Of a DNA stretch of 64,000 nucleotides, positions 35,558 through 44,965 are shown one piece after another. Origin of the DNA: Halostreptopolyspora alba (lineage in GTDB: Bacteria > Actinomycetota > Actinomycetes > Streptosporangiales > Streptosporangiaceae); assembly GCA_003725585.1 (NCBI GenBank), contig RJMB01000017.1:51585-115584 (forward strand), in the 5' to 3' direction. The translations under genes were made by a program, and so were the position numbers. Position 1 is the stretch's first letter. Each line of letters opens with the position of its first letter. A model generated the notes under the pieces. That model made no database searches. It was not told where the DNA came from and saw nothing but the letters and a program-made list of their open reading frames with translations.

Positions 35558-36216
35558 GTTTCCCCCGGGGACTCCAAAGCCTCTCCCCCTCGGCGTTTCG
35601 CCAGCGCGTCGATGCCGGTGAGCAGCAGTGTGACGCCGAACTCGTAGTAGGTGTCGGGATCCTCGCACGCGCTGATCGGTTCGGCCGCCTCGATCGTACG
35701 AGGGAACCGATCCGGCGGCAGCCCGTACAGGAACGCCCTGATCCGGCGCGATTCCGCTTCGTCGGCGCGGGCTACCTGGCTGCGGGCGAGCGAGAGCAGC
35801 GTCGAGGTGGCGTGCCCGACGATCTGGGTCGCCTCAGCGGGGGAGAAGCCGGCCCGGGCCAGGATCTCCAGTGCGGCCTCCTGAGTCAGGAGGCGATTCT
35901 CGCACGTCGCGCCGGCCCTGGCCAGTAGCTCGGGCGCGGCGGGGTGACCGCGCACCGCGCGCAGGAACGACCACAACAGGTCGGACAGCTGCTGACGCCA
36001 CGACGCCTCCGCCGAAGACCGACGGTCGACCTCGGCGAAGACGCGGTCAACCATCGCTTCGAGCAGGGATTCCTTGGTCCGAAAATGCCAGTACAACGCC
36101 ATTGGTGTGACGCCCAGCTCACCAGCCAGGCGACGCATGCTCACCGCGGCGAGCCCTTCGGCATCGGCGAGCTCGAGCGCGCGGTCGACGACCGTGGCCG
36201 GAGTCAGAGTGGTCAC
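35554..36216 (-). CDS. TetR-family regulator
   Basis: A 220-residue repressor. The N-terminal HTH (about 10-55) reads ATVVDRALELADAEGLAAVSMRRLAGELGVTPMALYWHFRTKESLLEAM; the ligand-binding part is TetR_C-like. GTG at 36216 has a -10 box (TATAGT, 36224-36229) 7 nt upstream; the long in-frame N-terminal extension is not used. The divergent PPOX gene and the 30-bp palindrome between them suggest the target. The co-translated methyltransferase shares its control. Confidence 0.88.
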   Translation of the reverse strand: MTTLTPATVVDRALELADAEGLAAVSMRRLAGELGVTPMALYWHFRTKESLLEAMVDRVFAEVDRRSSAEASWRQQLSDLLWSFLRAVRGHPAAPELLARAGATCENRLLTQEAALEILARAGFSPAEATQIVGHATSTLLSLARSQVARADEAESRRIRAFLYGLPPDRFPRTIEAAEPISACEDPDTYYEFGVTLLLTGIDALAKRRGGEALESPGET

Positions 36217-36223
36217 CTGTTCG

Positions 36224-36229
36224 ACTATA
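36224..36229 (-). promoter_or_regulatory. -10 box of leaderless TetR promoter
   Basis: TATAGT on the minus strand, 7 nt before GTG at 36216 and 15 nt from the operator palindrome, which would cover the -35 region. Confidence 0.5.
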
Positions 36230-36244
36230 CAGCGTAGAGCGCCC

Positions 36245-36274
36245 CTTGTACGGTGTACATGTACGCCGTACAAG
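36245..36274. promoter_or_regulatory. TetR operator palindrome (30 bp)
   Basis: CTTGTACGG at 36245-36253 and CCGTACAAG at 36266-36274 are perfect arms, and the middle (GTACATGTAC) continues the symmetry with one mismatched pair. It lies between the divergent TetR and PPOX genes, over the TetR -35 region and 20 nt before the PPOX start. It contains GTACGGTGTAC, also found in the next TetR operator. Confidence 0.8.
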
Positions 36275-36294
36275 ACGCCAGGAGAGGTTGACCG

Positions 36295-36810
36295 ATGAGC
36301 CCCGAACCCGTCGCCGAACGCCCCTGGATCCCCCCGGACTACAAAGGAGCCGACCCGGAAAGCACGATCTCGACGACATTGCGGTCGTGGGCGGACACGC
36401 GTTCCCGGCTCGTGGACGCGCGCACGTACTGGGTGGTCAGCGTGGCTACCGACGGCTGGCCACTGGCCAGACCCTTTTGGGGACTGTGGCTGGACGACGC
36501 GTTCGTGTTCGCCACCCAGCCGTCCACTCGCACCGCACGCAACCTCGAAGCCAACCCCCGAATGCTGGTCCACCTGGAGGACGGGGAGGACGTCATCACC
36601 GTCGACGGCCACGCCGAACAGGTCGGCCAAGCCGACTATCTCGACCCGTGGCTGGCCAAGTATGCCGCCCTCGGTGCCCGTCTTCCCGAAGACGACGAAC
36701 CGGTCGATCGGGTCGCCTTCCGGATGCGCCCCAGGCAGGCGTTCGGGTGGACGCTGGCGGCCTTCCCCGGCGACCTCACACGCTGGCGGTTCTTTGCCGA
36801 CCGGGACTGA
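36295..36810 (+). CDS. Pyridoxamine 5'-phosphate oxidase-like flavoprotein
   Basis: A 171-residue split-barrel protein of the PNPOx-like family (TYWVVSVATDGWPLARPFWGLWLDDAFVFATQPSTRTARNLEANPRMLVHLEDGEDVITVDGHAE). Such proteins bind FMN or F420 and act on varied substrates. ATG at 36295 has AGGAGAGG upstream. Control by the divergent TetR protein is likely from the shared operator. Confidence 0.86.
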   Translation: MSPEPVAERPWIPPDYKGADPESTISTTLRSWADTRSRLVDARTYWVVSVATDGWPLARPFWGLWLDDAFVFATQPSTRTARNLEANPRMLVHLEDGEDVITVDGHAEQVGQADYLDPWLAKYAALGARLPEDDEPVDRVAFRMRPRQAFGWTLAAFPGDLTRWRFFADRD

Positions 36811-36851
36811 TGCCTAACTGCTCCCGCCCACAACGGCTCGCCTCACCGGGC

Positions 36852-37520
36852 TCATCGGTCCGTCGACCGGTGGTTCTGGACCCCGTCGAGAATGACGTCG
36901 AGACCGTCAGCGAACCAGTTCCGGTCCGTCTGGGGCAACGGAAGGCGGACGAGTTCCCGCAGCCGTGGGAACTGGTCGAGGTCGATGTCGCGCAGGCGCC
37001 GCTGCCAGTTCACACCGGGATCGTCGGTCTCGGTGTCGTGATCCGCCTCGCCAAGAACAACGCGGACACTCCCCTGGACGTAGTTGTTCACGGTCATGAT
37101 CACCTGGGCGGCCGCGTGCGGCTCCAAGCCGACTGATTCCAGCGCCTCCAGAGCCCATTCCATCGCCGCGAACGACTGGGTTCCGAAGGGGGGCGTGACG
37201 CTGGCCGTGGCGGCCAGCATCCACGGGTGGTCCAGGAACATGCGCCAGTCGGTGCGCGCGAACGCGTGCATGCGTTCCCGCCAGTCCATCCCCTCGGGAT
37301 CGGGGTAGGTGTAGCGCCCCGTGACCTGGTCGACCATCGCGGAGACGAGTTCGTTCTTGTCGGCGATGTGCCGGTAGAGCGACATCGTCCCCGACCCCAG
37401 ATGCTCGGCCACGCGTCGCATGGAAACCGCCTCGTAGCCGCGATCGTCGGCCACCTCGATCGCGGCGGAGACGACGCGTTCCCGTGTGAGCGGTTCGGTG
37501 GCTCGCGGTCGTCTACTCAC
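36852..37520 (-). CDS. TetR-family regulator (TetR_C_1-like C-terminus)
   Basis: A 222-residue repressor. The HTH (about 14-58) is RERVVSAAIEVADDRGYEAVSMRRVAEHLGSGTMSLYRHIADKNELVSAM, and the C-terminal helices match the tetracycline-repressor-like class. GTG at 37520 has AAGGACGGAG upstream. It faces the GH43-like gene across an inverted repeat. Its direction is convergent with the PPOX gene, which ends 41 nt away. Confidence 0.88.
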   Translation of the reverse strand: MSRRPRATEPLTRERVVSAAIEVADDRGYEAVSMRRVAEHLGSGTMSLYRHIADKNELVSAMVDQVTGRYTYPDPEGMDWRERMHAFARTDWRMFLDHPWMLAATASVTPPFGTQSFAAMEWALEALESVGLEPHAAAQVIMTVNNYVQGSVRVVLGEADHDTETDDPGVNWQRRLRDIDLDQFPRLRELVRLPLPQTDRNWFADGLDVILDGVQNHRSTDR

Positions 37521-37558
37521 CTGGCTCCGTCCTTCGTGGCTTGCCCCAGCATATCCCT

Positions 37559-37599
37559 TTGGGTACGGTGTACTCATCCATTGGGTACACCGTACCCAA
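37559..37599. promoter_or_regulatory. TetR operator: perfect 15-bp inverted repeat
   Basis: TTGGGTACGGTGTAC (37559-37573) and GTACACCGTACCCAA (37585-37599) are exact reverse complements with an 11-nt spacer, between the TetR gene at 37520 and the GH43-like gene at 37633. Each arm itself contains GTACNNNGTAC. Confidence 0.82.
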
Positions 37600-37632
37600 T
37601 GTGGGAGTGACGAATGACGGAGAGGACCACTG

Positions 37633-38709
37633 ATGCCGACGACCACGCGGCCACGCCCGATGTTCGGGATGCTCGACGGCTACCGCCCGATCACGAACCT
37701 GCTCGGCGCCGGAGACCCGAACATCAACAAGATCGACGACCGGTGGTGGCTCTTCTTCGGGGGGTTCCAACGCAACTTCAGGAACAACCTGTTCAGCGCG
37801 AGCCTGCCGAAAGGTGCCCACCCCGGCGAGAACCTGGACTTCAGAATCAGCACGGATCCCGCGCGCCCGACCACCGCTCTCCCGCTTGTCGAGCAGCCGG
37901 AAAAGGGCGAGTGGGACCACTACGGTCTGCATGAGCCCTGCTTCGTCCACGGAATGAGGAGAACCCCGCAGGGCGACCAGGTCCCGTGCCGTCGCATCTA
38001 CTACACGGGCCGAAGCTCCCGAACAACCACGGGAAACGACGCACCGTTCGCGATCGGGTTCCTGGAGCACACCCCGGACGGCTGGCGGCGGCACCCCGAG
38101 CCGGTGATCGTCGGCGACTCCAGGAACCCGAGCGCACTCGGACCGAAAGTCATATTCGCGGACGGGAAATGGCGGATGTGGTTCCGCGCCGCTCCCGGGG
38201 AGCCCGCCAAGGGAGACACCCCCGTCGCGGAGATCCACTACACCGAGAGCGAGGACGGGATCAGCGGATGGACCCCGCCGCGCCCCTTCCACTCGCGGGC
38301 GGACGGTTTCGCCCACGCCTACGTGCTGGAAACCGCGTCACGTTACGAGATGCTTCTCAGCCCGACCCCCAACCTGTTCGGTGAGGCGCACTACCCCCCG
38401 CAGGGGCTCTGGCTGAGCACCTCGGCCACGCCCAGCGGCGACGTCCGCGACTGGTCGACCCCCCAGGCCGTGTTGGACGCGGCGGAGGGCCCCGCCTGGC
38501 TGCGGAACGGGGTCCTCGGTTCGAGTCTCTGCGCGGAGGGCGATCCGGACAGCGCCGGTCTCCGCCACGTCTTCCTCACCGGTGTCCACTCCTCCATCAA
38601 CTGGCCGACCTACGCCCTCAAACGTCTCGCCTCGTTGCGGCGACCGCCGGTCCCCGCACCGTTCTACTTCACCATCGGATACTGCGCGCTGGACCTCGAC
38701 CACGGATGA
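37633..38709 (+). CDS. GH43-like five-bladed beta-propeller protein
   Basis: A 358-residue cytosolic protein (no signal peptide). [45 protein letters not shown] and [13 protein letters not shown] are blade repeats of the GH32/43/68 clan. The catalytic acids of true GH43 enzymes are not securely placed, so it may be a sugar-binding or altered glycosidase. ATG at 37633 follows GAGAGG. It probably answers to the adjacent TetR through the operator; the TrpB2 gene follows 112 nt later. Confidence 0.6.
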   Translation: MPTTTRPRPMFGMLDGYRPITNLLGAGDPNINKIDDRWWLFFGGFQRNFRNNLFSASLPKGAHPGENLDFRISTDPARPTTALPLVEQPEKGEWDHYGLHEPCFVHGMRRTPQGDQVPCRRIYYTGRSSRTTTGNDAPFAIGFLEHTPDGWRRHPEPVIVGDSRNPSALGPKVIFADGKWRMWFRAAPGEPAKGDTPVAEIHYTESEDGISGWTPPRPFHSRADGFAHAYVLETASRYEMLLSPTPNLFGEAHYPPQGLWLSTSATPSGDVRDWSTPQAVLDAAEGPAWLRNGVLGSSLCAEGDPDSAGLRHVFLTGVHSSINWPTYALKRLASLRRPPVPAPFYFTIGYCALDLDHG

Positions 38710-38821
38710 CCCGACGGCGGGCACGGCACCGGCCCACGGGCCACCGGGACAAGCGGCACCGTACACGGACGGCGATCGCCATACTGTGGATGTCAGCGTG
38801 AACCACCCTCAGGAGGCGCAC

Positions 38822-40183
38822 ATGTCGGGCCGCACCAAGTACCTGCTGGACGAGGACAGCATGCCCACCCAGTGGTACAACCTGCTGGCGGACCTACCGG
38901 TGGCTCCTCCGCCACCACTGCACCCGGGCACCAACGAGCCGATCGGCCCCGACGACCTGGCCCCGCTGTTCCCGCAGGCCCTGATCGCCCAGGAGGTGAC
39001 CGAGCAGCGCCACGTGGACATTCCCGGCCCGGTGCTCGACGTCTACCGGCTGTGGCGGCCCTCGCCGCTGTTCCGGGCCCGACGACTGGAACGCGCCCTG
39101 GACACCCCGGCACGGATCTACTACAAGTACGAGGGCGTCAGCCCGGTAGGGTCGCACAAGCCCAACACCTCCGTGCCGCAGGCCCACTACAACGCCGAGG
39201 ACGGCGTCCGCCGACTGACCACCGAGACCGGAGCCGGACAGTGGGGGAGCGCCCTGGCCTTCGCCTGCGCCTCGTTCGGGGTGGACTGCGAGGTCTGGCA
39301 GGTGCGGGCCTCCTACGACCAGAAGCCCTACCGCCGGCTCATGATGGAGACCTACGGCGCCGACGTCCACCCCAGCCCGTCCAAGGAGACCGCGGCGGGA
39401 CGCGCGATCCTGGAGGAGCACCCGGAGTCCACCGGCAGCCTCGGCATCGCCATCAGTGAGGCCGTGGAGCAGGCGGCTGCCGACGACACGACCCGCTACG
39501 CCCTGGGCAGTGTGCTCAACCACGTGCTGCTGCACCAGACGGTGATCGGCGAGGAGGCGCTGCGGCAGTTCGACATGGCCGAGGACACCCCGGATTTGCT
39601 GGTGGGTTGCACCGGGGGCGGGTCCAACTTCGGCGGGCTGGCCTTCCCGTTCCTGCGCGAGAAGCTGGCCGGCCGGATGTCACCGGTGATCCGGGCGGTG
39701 GAGCCAGCCGCCTGCCCGACGCTCACCCGTGGCCGCTACACCTACGACTTCGGGGACACGGCGGGCCTGACCCCACTGCTGAAGATGCACACCCTCGGCC
39801 ACGACTTCATCCCGGACCCCATCCACGCCGGCGGGCTGCGCTACCACGGCATGTCCCCCCTGATCTCCCACCTGTACGAGCAGGGCCTCATCGAGGCGCG
39901 GGAGATCGCCCAGCAGGACTGCTTCGCGGCCGGGGTGCGCTTCGCCCGCACCGAGGGAATCATCCCGGCGCCGGAACCCACCCACGCGCTGGCGGCCTGC
40001 GTGGAGGAGGCGCTGCGCTGCCGGGAGTCGGGAGAGGAGAAGGTGATCCTCACCGCCCTGTGCGGGCACGCTCACCTCGACCTTCCCGCCTACGGGGCCT
40101 ACCTGTCCGGGGCGGTGCGCGACAACGCCCTCTCCGAGGAGGACCTGGCCCGTTCCCTCGCGGAGGTGCCCCACCTCGGCTGA
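38822..40183 (+). CDS. TrpB2-type tryptophan synthase beta-like protein (PLP-dependent)
   Basis: A 453-residue PLP enzyme of the TrpB2 (long) subfamily. The PLP lysine lies in [13 protein letters not shown]; the phosphate loop is [11 protein letters not shown], and the C-terminal serine/cysteine position is in the [11 protein letters not shown] segment. TrpB2 proteins often lack a TrpA partner and can make tryptophan from indole and serine or a phosphoserine-like donor. None of the other trp genes is nearby. ATG at 38822 has AGGAGG 5-6 nt upstream. Confidence 0.92.
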   Translation: MSGRTKYLLDEDSMPTQWYNLLADLPVAPPPPLHPGTNEPIGPDDLAPLFPQALIAQEVTEQRHVDIPGPVLDVYRLWRPSPLFRARRLERALDTPARIYYKYEGVSPVGSHKPNTSVPQAHYNAEDGVRRLTTETGAGQWGSALAFACASFGVDCEVWQVRASYDQKPYRRLMMETYGADVHPSPSKETAAGRAILEEHPESTGSLGIAISEAVEQAAADDTTRYALGSVLNHVLLHQTVIGEEALRQFDMAEDTPDLLVGCTGGGSNFGGLAFPFLREKLAGRMSPVIRAVEPAACPTLTRGRYTYDFGDTAGLTPLLKMHTLGHDFIPDPIHAGGLRYHGMSPLISHLYEQGLIEAREIAQQDCFAAGVRFARTEGIIPAPEPTHALAACVEEALRCRESGEEKVILTALCGHAHLDLPAYGAYLSGAVRDNALSEEDLARSLAEVPHLG

Positions 40184-40309
40184 ACGCCTCCCGAACTCCC
40201 CGCGTCGACTCCGGCGTGTGGCGCGGTCCCCGCCGGGGTTTGGAGCCGCGGTGAACGGTCCCCCGCTCCCGCGCCGGGGAGACGGCCGGGCCCGACACAC
40301 CCACCCGGG

Positions 40310-41287
40310 TTACCGGGCGGAGCCCGTTGTCGCCCGCACCAGCCGGGTGCCGAGTGACCGCACGAAGGCGCGTAGTTCCGAGGATTCCAGCACCTCGAAG
40401 TCGTACTCCTCGGGGAGCCAGGCGAGTCCGAACACGAGGCCCGGCAGGTGGTCGGCGCTGATCGGCCACAGCGTCGTGGTGTCGGTCTCCGCGGTCGCCT
40501 CCCGCGCCCACGCTCCGACCCGCTCCCTGAGCACCCCCAGTGGCGCGTGTACGCGGAGCAACCCCACATGTCGTCGCGCGAAACGCACGGCGGCGGCGGC
40601 CGCGATCTCCCCGGCCCGTTCCGGGTCCAGTTCGTGTCCGGTGAACCGTTCACCGGTCGCTACGTAGGAGTCCACACGATTGACCCGAAACGCCTCCCAG
40701 GCACCCCCGCGGACCTCCCACGCGACGAGATACCAATCCTGTTCCACGGAGACCAGGCAGTGCGGTTCGACGAGGTGGGCGGCCCGTGTTCCCGACACCC
40801 CGGTGTATCCGAACCGCACGCGTTCGGCGTCCCGACAGGCCAGGGCCAGTTGCGCGAGCAGCTCGGGCGCCGGAGTGGACGCCGGCCGGGATCCCCGAGC
40901 AACCGTGGCGGACTGTAGGGCCGACACCCGGCGCCGCAGGCGCCCCGGCAACAGCTGTTCGAGTTTGGCGAGCGCGCTGAGAGCGGTGTCGTCCGCGTGG
41001 TCTCCCCCTCCCGCGGCGAGCGTACGCAGTCCGGCCACCAACACGACCAGCTCGTCGTCGTCGAGCAACAGCGGCGGAAGATCGGTTCCCGCCTGCAGTG
41101 AGTAACCTCCACCGCGTCCGCGCTCGGCCGTCACCCGGTATCCCAGCTCCCGAAGTCTGTCGATGTCGCGGCGCAGCGTCCGCTCACTGACACCGACCCT
41201 GGCGGCGAGTTCCCGGCCGAGCCAGAAGCGGCGCGCCTGGAGCAGCGCCAACAGTCGCAACACGCGAGCGATCGTGGTGTCGCTCAT
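40310..41287 (-). CDS. HTH-WYL transcriptional regulator
   Basis: A 325-residue protein. An N-terminal HTH_11 domain (about 5-58: RVLRLLALLQARRFWLGRELAARVGVSERTLRRDIDRLRELGY) is followed by a WYL-type ligand domain (VEPHCLVSVEQDWYLVAWEVRGGAWEAFRVNRV). It is divergent from an ABC exporter, the usual target in such pairs. ATG at 41287 follows GGAAGGG; an in-frame upstream ATG has no site. Confidence 0.9.
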   Translation of the reverse strand: MSDTTIARVLRLLALLQARRFWLGRELAARVGVSERTLRRDIDRLRELGYRVTAERGRGGGYSLQAGTDLPPLLLDDDELVVLVAGLRTLAAGGGDHADDTALSALAKLEQLLPGRLRRRVSALQSATVARGSRPASTPAPELLAQLALACRDAERVRFGYTGVSGTRAAHLVEPHCLVSVEQDWYLVAWEVRGGAWEAFRVNRVDSYVATGERFTGHELDPERAGEIAAAAAVRFARRHVGLLRVHAPLGVLRERVGAWAREATAETDTTTLWPISADHLPGLVFGLAWLPEEYDFEVLESSELRAFVRSLGTRLVRATTGSAR

Positions 41288-41403
41288 GGTTCCCTTCCCG
41301 GTCTGTTCGCCCACTGGCCGGAGGGCGCGTGTCCCGGCCCACGCACCGTGAATCAGCGAGATCCGACTACGAACTCAGGCCAAGTATTGACCTGAATCGC
41401 TTC

Positions 41404-41409
41404 TAACGT
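41404..41409 (+). promoter_or_regulatory. -10 box of probable leaderless ABC operon promoter
   Basis: TAACGT, 7 nt before the ATG at 41417. A TTGACC lies 11 nt further upstream, too close for an ordinary -35. The sequence between holds no ribosome binding site. The WYL regulator probably acts in this 129-nt gap. Confidence 0.45.
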
Positions 41410-41416
41410 TCCCCCC

Positions 41417-42439
41417 ATGAACGTGAAAGCTATCGACGCGGCGGGGCTGACCAAGACCTTCGCCTCGCGGGGCACCCAGGTGCGGGCCGTGCGCGGGCTG
41501 GACCTCCAGGTGCACCCAGGCGAGCTGGTGGCGTTTCTCGGACCGAACGGGGCCGGGAAGTCGACCAGCCTCAGGCTGCTGACCACCCTGCTGAAGCCCA
41601 GCGAGGGCGTGGCCACCGTGTCCGGATACGACATCCGCACCGACCCGGCCGCGGTACGTGGTCGGATCGGTTACATCGGACAGTTGAACAGCGCCGGGCA
41701 CAACCAACGGGTGCGCGACGAGGTCGTCATGCAGGGCCGGTTCTACGGGCTGCCGAGGGCACGGGCGGCCCAGCGGGCGGAAGCCCTGTTGGAGACCCTC
41801 GAATTGGGGCGGGTCTCCAAACGGATGGTCTCATCGCTCAGCGGGGGCCAGCGGCGTCGGCTCGACATCGCCATGGGGCTGGTGCACGCCCCGCCACTGT
41901 TGTTCCTCGACGAACCGTCAACCGGGTTGGACCCGCAGAGCAGGGCGAACCTCTGGAGGCACATCCTGAAACTGCGGGACGAGTTCGAGACAACAGTGTT
42001 CATGACCACCCACTACCTGGACGAGGCCGACGAGTTCGCCGAGCGTGTGCTGGTGATGGACCACGGCCGGGTGATCGCTGACGACACCCCGGCGGGGCTC
42101 AAGAGCACTCTCATCGGCGACCGGGTAACTCTGGAGTTCGGCAGCGCGCAGGAGGCGACGAACGCACTGCCGCGACTGCGCGGGTACGCCTCGGGAAACG
42201 GTCGTGAGGGTCCGACACGCCGGGACACCCGGGTAGAGCTACCGGTTCCCGACGCCGCCCGCCGTCTCCCAGAGCTCATCCTCGAACTCGCGCGGGACGG
42301 TGCGGCTCCGTGGTCCGCGGAGACCAGACGGCCAACCCTCGATGATGTCTTCTTCGGCCTGACGGGACGAACCCTCCGGGAGAGCGGCACCGTCGGCGAC
42401 ACCGGGGAAACGGCGGAACCACGAGAGGAGGCGGAGTGA
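41417..42439 (+). CDS. ABC transporter ATP-binding protein (DrrA-like)
   Basis: A 340-residue ATPase. Walker A GPNGAGKS, signature SSLSGGQRRRL, Walker B LLFLDEPSTGLDP and H-loop TTHYLDEADEFAERV are present, with a DrrA-type C-terminal domain. It powers the permease encoded next for export of a drug, lipid or antibiotic. The stop overlaps the permease GTG (GTGA). Confidence 0.94.
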   Translation: MNVKAIDAAGLTKTFASRGTQVRAVRGLDLQVHPGELVAFLGPNGAGKSTSLRLLTTLLKPSEGVATVSGYDIRTDPAAVRGRIGYIGQLNSAGHNQRVRDEVVMQGRFYGLPRARAAQRAEALLETLELGRVSKRMVSSLSGGQRRRLDIAMGLVHAPPLLFLDEPSTGLDPQSRANLWRHILKLRDEFETTVFMTTHYLDEADEFAERVLVMDHGRVIADDTPAGLKSTLIGDRVTLEFGSAQEATNALPRLRGYASGNGREGPTRRDTRVELPVPDAARRLPELILELARDGAAPWSAETRRPTLDDVFFGLTGRTLRESGTVGDTGETAEPREEAE

Positions 42440-43245
42440 GCACCGCATCCACTGACGCTCCGGCACAGCGCGCGGAGACCGAGTCCGAAGGTCCCACCTA
42501 CCCGAACGGTTTTCTCGGGGATGTCTGGCTCGTGTTCGTCCGCGAGCTGCGCCCGATGCTGCGAGACCCGGCCTCGATCGTGTTCGGCCTGCTCCAGCCA
42601 CTGGTGTTCGTGGCGATGTTCATGCCGCTGCTCAGCGGTTTCAGCGACGGCGAGCTTGGCCTGCACTGGTTCGTGCCCGGGGTACTCGTCATGGTGTCAC
42701 TGTTCGCCACCGCCACGACCGGATCGAACCTCCAGTTCGACATGCACACGGGAGCGCACGAGAGGACACTGGTCGTCCCACTGCGGCGCGCACCGTTGCT
42801 CATCGGGCGTGCGCTGAAAGAGATGACGCCACTGACGATCCAGGCGTGTGTCCTGGTGGCCATCACGGTTCCGTTCGGGTTCCGACCGGATCCCCTCGGC
42901 GCCATCCTGGGTTTGGTGATCCTGGCCGTCTTCGGGGTGGGCTTCGGCGCGCTAAGCTACTCGCTCGCGCTTGCCGTGCGGAGCCAGGACTGGATGTTCT
43001 GGATGGTCCAGCAGGCGGTGCTCTTCCCACTGATGATCCTGTCCGGCATGTTGTTGCCGCTGGACCGGGGACCGGAATGGATGCGGTGGCTGGCTTCCGT
43101 CAACCCACTCGGTTACGTGGTCAAGGCCGAGCGCGCGTTGTTCAACGGGGTCTTCGACGTCACCCTGGCGCAGGGGGCGGCCGCCGCCGTTGGGGTGGCC
43201 CTGGTCGGCCTGTTCGTCGGTACGGGGGCCATGCGTAGGGCATGA
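42436..43245 (+). CDS. ABC-2 type permease (DrrB-like)
   Basis: A 269-residue permease with six helices and the ABC-2 signature GPEWMRWLASVNPLGYVVKAERALFNG. The N-terminal helix begins at about residue 50 after a Thr/Ser/Glu-rich tail. It forms the membrane part of the exporter with the DrrA-like ATPase. GTG at 42436 overlaps the upstream stop. Confidence 0.92.
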   Translation: MSTASTDAPAQRAETESEGPTYPNGFLGDVWLVFVRELRPMLRDPASIVFGLLQPLVFVAMFMPLLSGFSDGELGLHWFVPGVLVMVSLFATATTGSNLQFDMHTGAHERTLVVPLRRAPLLIGRALKEMTPLTIQACVLVAITVPFGFRPDPLGAILGLVILAVFGVGFGALSYSLALAVRSQDWMFWMVQQAVLFPLMILSGMLLPLDRGPEWMRWLASVNPLGYVVKAERALFNGVFDVTLAQGAAAAVGVALVGLFVGTGAMRRA

Positions 43246-43301
43246 GCGAGTGACCGGGAGACGGCCGGCGCCAGATCCACGTGTCACCGGGGCCTCGGAC
43301 A

Positions 43302-43344
43302 CCCCGCGCCTGGTGCGCCGGTTACCGGCGCACCAGGCGCGGGG
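43302..43344. terminator. Bidirectional terminator between ABC permease and polyol permease
   Basis: A perfect 20-bp stem (43302-43321 with 43325-43344) with loop TTA between convergent genes. It is the longest perfect hairpin in the window. Confidence 0.85.
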
Positions 43345-43363
43345 ATCCCGGTCGTGGAAGGGC

Positions 43364-44737
43364 TCAGCCCACCGTCTCGGCGACGGGTGGGGTGGGTTTC
43401 CTCCCGCCCGGGTCACTGGGGTCGTTGAGCACCGTCGACAGCGCCGCGACCACCAGGTACAGACAGCTGAAGACCACGGCGACACCACCGCCACCGACCA
43501 ACGGGTGGAACACGGCGACCACCGCGGGCCCCACGAAGGCGGCGCTACCCGCGCCGAAGTTGAGGATCGCCAGCGCCGCGCCCTTGTCCTTGTGCCGGAC
43601 CATCGACGGCATCAGCGCCGACAGCGGGACGAAGCCGGCCAGCAGCACCCCGTAGAGGCACCCCAGGGCGAGGGCCACCGGGAAGCTCTCGGTGGCCACG
43701 GCCGTGAAGTACCACAGCGGCGTGGCGACGGCGCAGCCGAGGCAGCCGAATATCGTGACCGTGCGGCGCCATCCGAAGTAGTCGCCGAACACGCCGAAGA
43801 ACAGGTTGGCGGCGATATTGGCGCCGTAGGTGGTCGCGGTGAGGGTGGCGATCTGGGCGACGCTGAGGAAACCGTCGTTGCCTCCGGCGGTGCCGAAGGT
43901 GAAGGGGAACATCGCGAAGAATCCGTACTGCGGTGTGGTGTTTACGATACGCACCAGCCCACCCGCCAGGATGCGGCGGTCGCGCCAGAGGATGTCGACG
44001 CCCTCCAGCAGCCGTCGGTAGCTGGTGGGGTTGGCCACGGACTCGTCGGCGATGGGCCTGAGACCGCTGGGCTCGCGCACCGCGAAAGAACCCAGGGCAC
44101 CACCGATGGCGACCAGGACGAGCGACAGGATGAGGGTGTCGTACAGGGAGAAGCCCAGCGGCCCGATCACCAACGCCGCGACTGCCGCGCCCAGGGTGGG
44201 CAGGCCGCCGGTGAAGGCGAACCAGAACCAGCCGGCCACCGATCCGCGCATGCGTTGCGGGCTGGCGGTCTGGGCCCACACCAGGAAGGCGAAGGCGAAC
44301 AGTGGGTAGGCGAAACCGCGGATGCTGTAGGTCGCGACGATGAACACGAAGTTCTGCGTGGGGATGGCGGCGAACAGGAAGATCGCCTCGAAGACCACCC
44401 ACCAGGCGGCGCCCAACCACATCACCCGACGGGGACCCCAGATGGCGGAAAGGGTGCCCGAGAACCAGGAGGCGACCATGACGGCGATCCCGTACATGGT
44501 CACGGTGGCGAAGGTCGCCTGCTCGCCGCCGAGTCCACCCCCGTCGGGCCGCTCCAGGTAGTCGGTGAGGTAGCTGATTTCCACGCCGTCGCCGATCATG
44601 TAGATCAGTACGGCGACGAATCCCCAGAACAAAGGCTTGGGGATGCCGATCCGCTCAATGCCGCGCAGCGGTGTGGCGGGGTCGGGCGGGTTGGAAGGGG
44701 GTCGCTGCGGCTGGCGGGAAGTCGCCGGCTCGTCCAT
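43364..44737 (-). CDS. MFS transporter, polyol permease (RbtT/CsbX) type
   Basis: A 457-residue 12-helix transporter. The start of the first helix, RIGIPKPLFWGFVAVLIYMIGDGVEISYL, and WFSGTLSAIWGPRRVMWLGA match the ribitol/arabitol permease (RbtT, DalT, CsbX) family. It probably imports a sugar alcohol or sugar by proton symport. ATG at 44737 has GAGGAGAG upstream. The DeoR operator copy at 44938 lies ~200 nt before it. Confidence 0.86.
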   Translation of the reverse strand: MDEPATSRQPQRPPSNPPDPATPLRGIERIGIPKPLFWGFVAVLIYMIGDGVEISYLTDYLERPDGGGLGGEQATFATVTMYGIAVMVASWFSGTLSAIWGPRRVMWLGAAWWVVFEAIFLFAAIPTQNFVFIVATYSIRGFAYPLFAFAFLVWAQTASPQRMRGSVAGWFWFAFTGGLPTLGAAVAALVIGPLGFSLYDTLILSLVLVAIGGALGSFAVREPSGLRPIADESVANPTSYRRLLEGVDILWRDRRILAGGLVRIVNTTPQYGFFAMFPFTFGTAGGNDGFLSVAQIATLTATTYGANIAANLFFGVFGDYFGWRRTVTIFGCLGCAVATPLWYFTAVATESFPVALALGCLYGVLLAGFVPLSALMPSMVRHKDKGAALAILNFGAGSAAFVGPAVVAVFHPLVGGGGVAVVFSCLYLVVAALSTVLNDPSDPGGRKPTPPVAETVG

Positions 44738-44937
44738 GATCTCTCCTCGCTGGGGTGGGTCCGGCCGCCACGCGGCGGAGCCGCGCTCCCGCACCCGCGG
44801 CCGGGACCCGGCCCGGGGTGGGAGCGTGGGCACGGGGTGGAGGACCTGCACGCACCGCGCGGGCCGCGGTCCGCACCGACCGGGAAGCCCCGCACGTGAT
44901 CCAGATCTCACCCACATCACAGAGAGAGAACATATAT

Positions 44938-44954
44938 CGTGTTAAATTAACACG
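44938..44954. promoter_or_regulatory. DeoR operator, copy 1
   Basis: Palindrome CGTGTTAA-A-TTAACACG, perfect over eight bases per side. Its core GTTAAATTAAC is the exact reverse complement of the core at 45902. It lies between the DeoR stop and the permease start, so it likely controls the permease. Confidence 0.82.
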
Positions 44955-44965
44955 CAATACGTGAT

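Noticed and set aside
35554..36630. Longer N-terminal form of the TetR protein
   Set aside because: The extension covers the operator, promoter and PPOX 5' end; the GTG at 36216 gives a normal TetR N-terminus.
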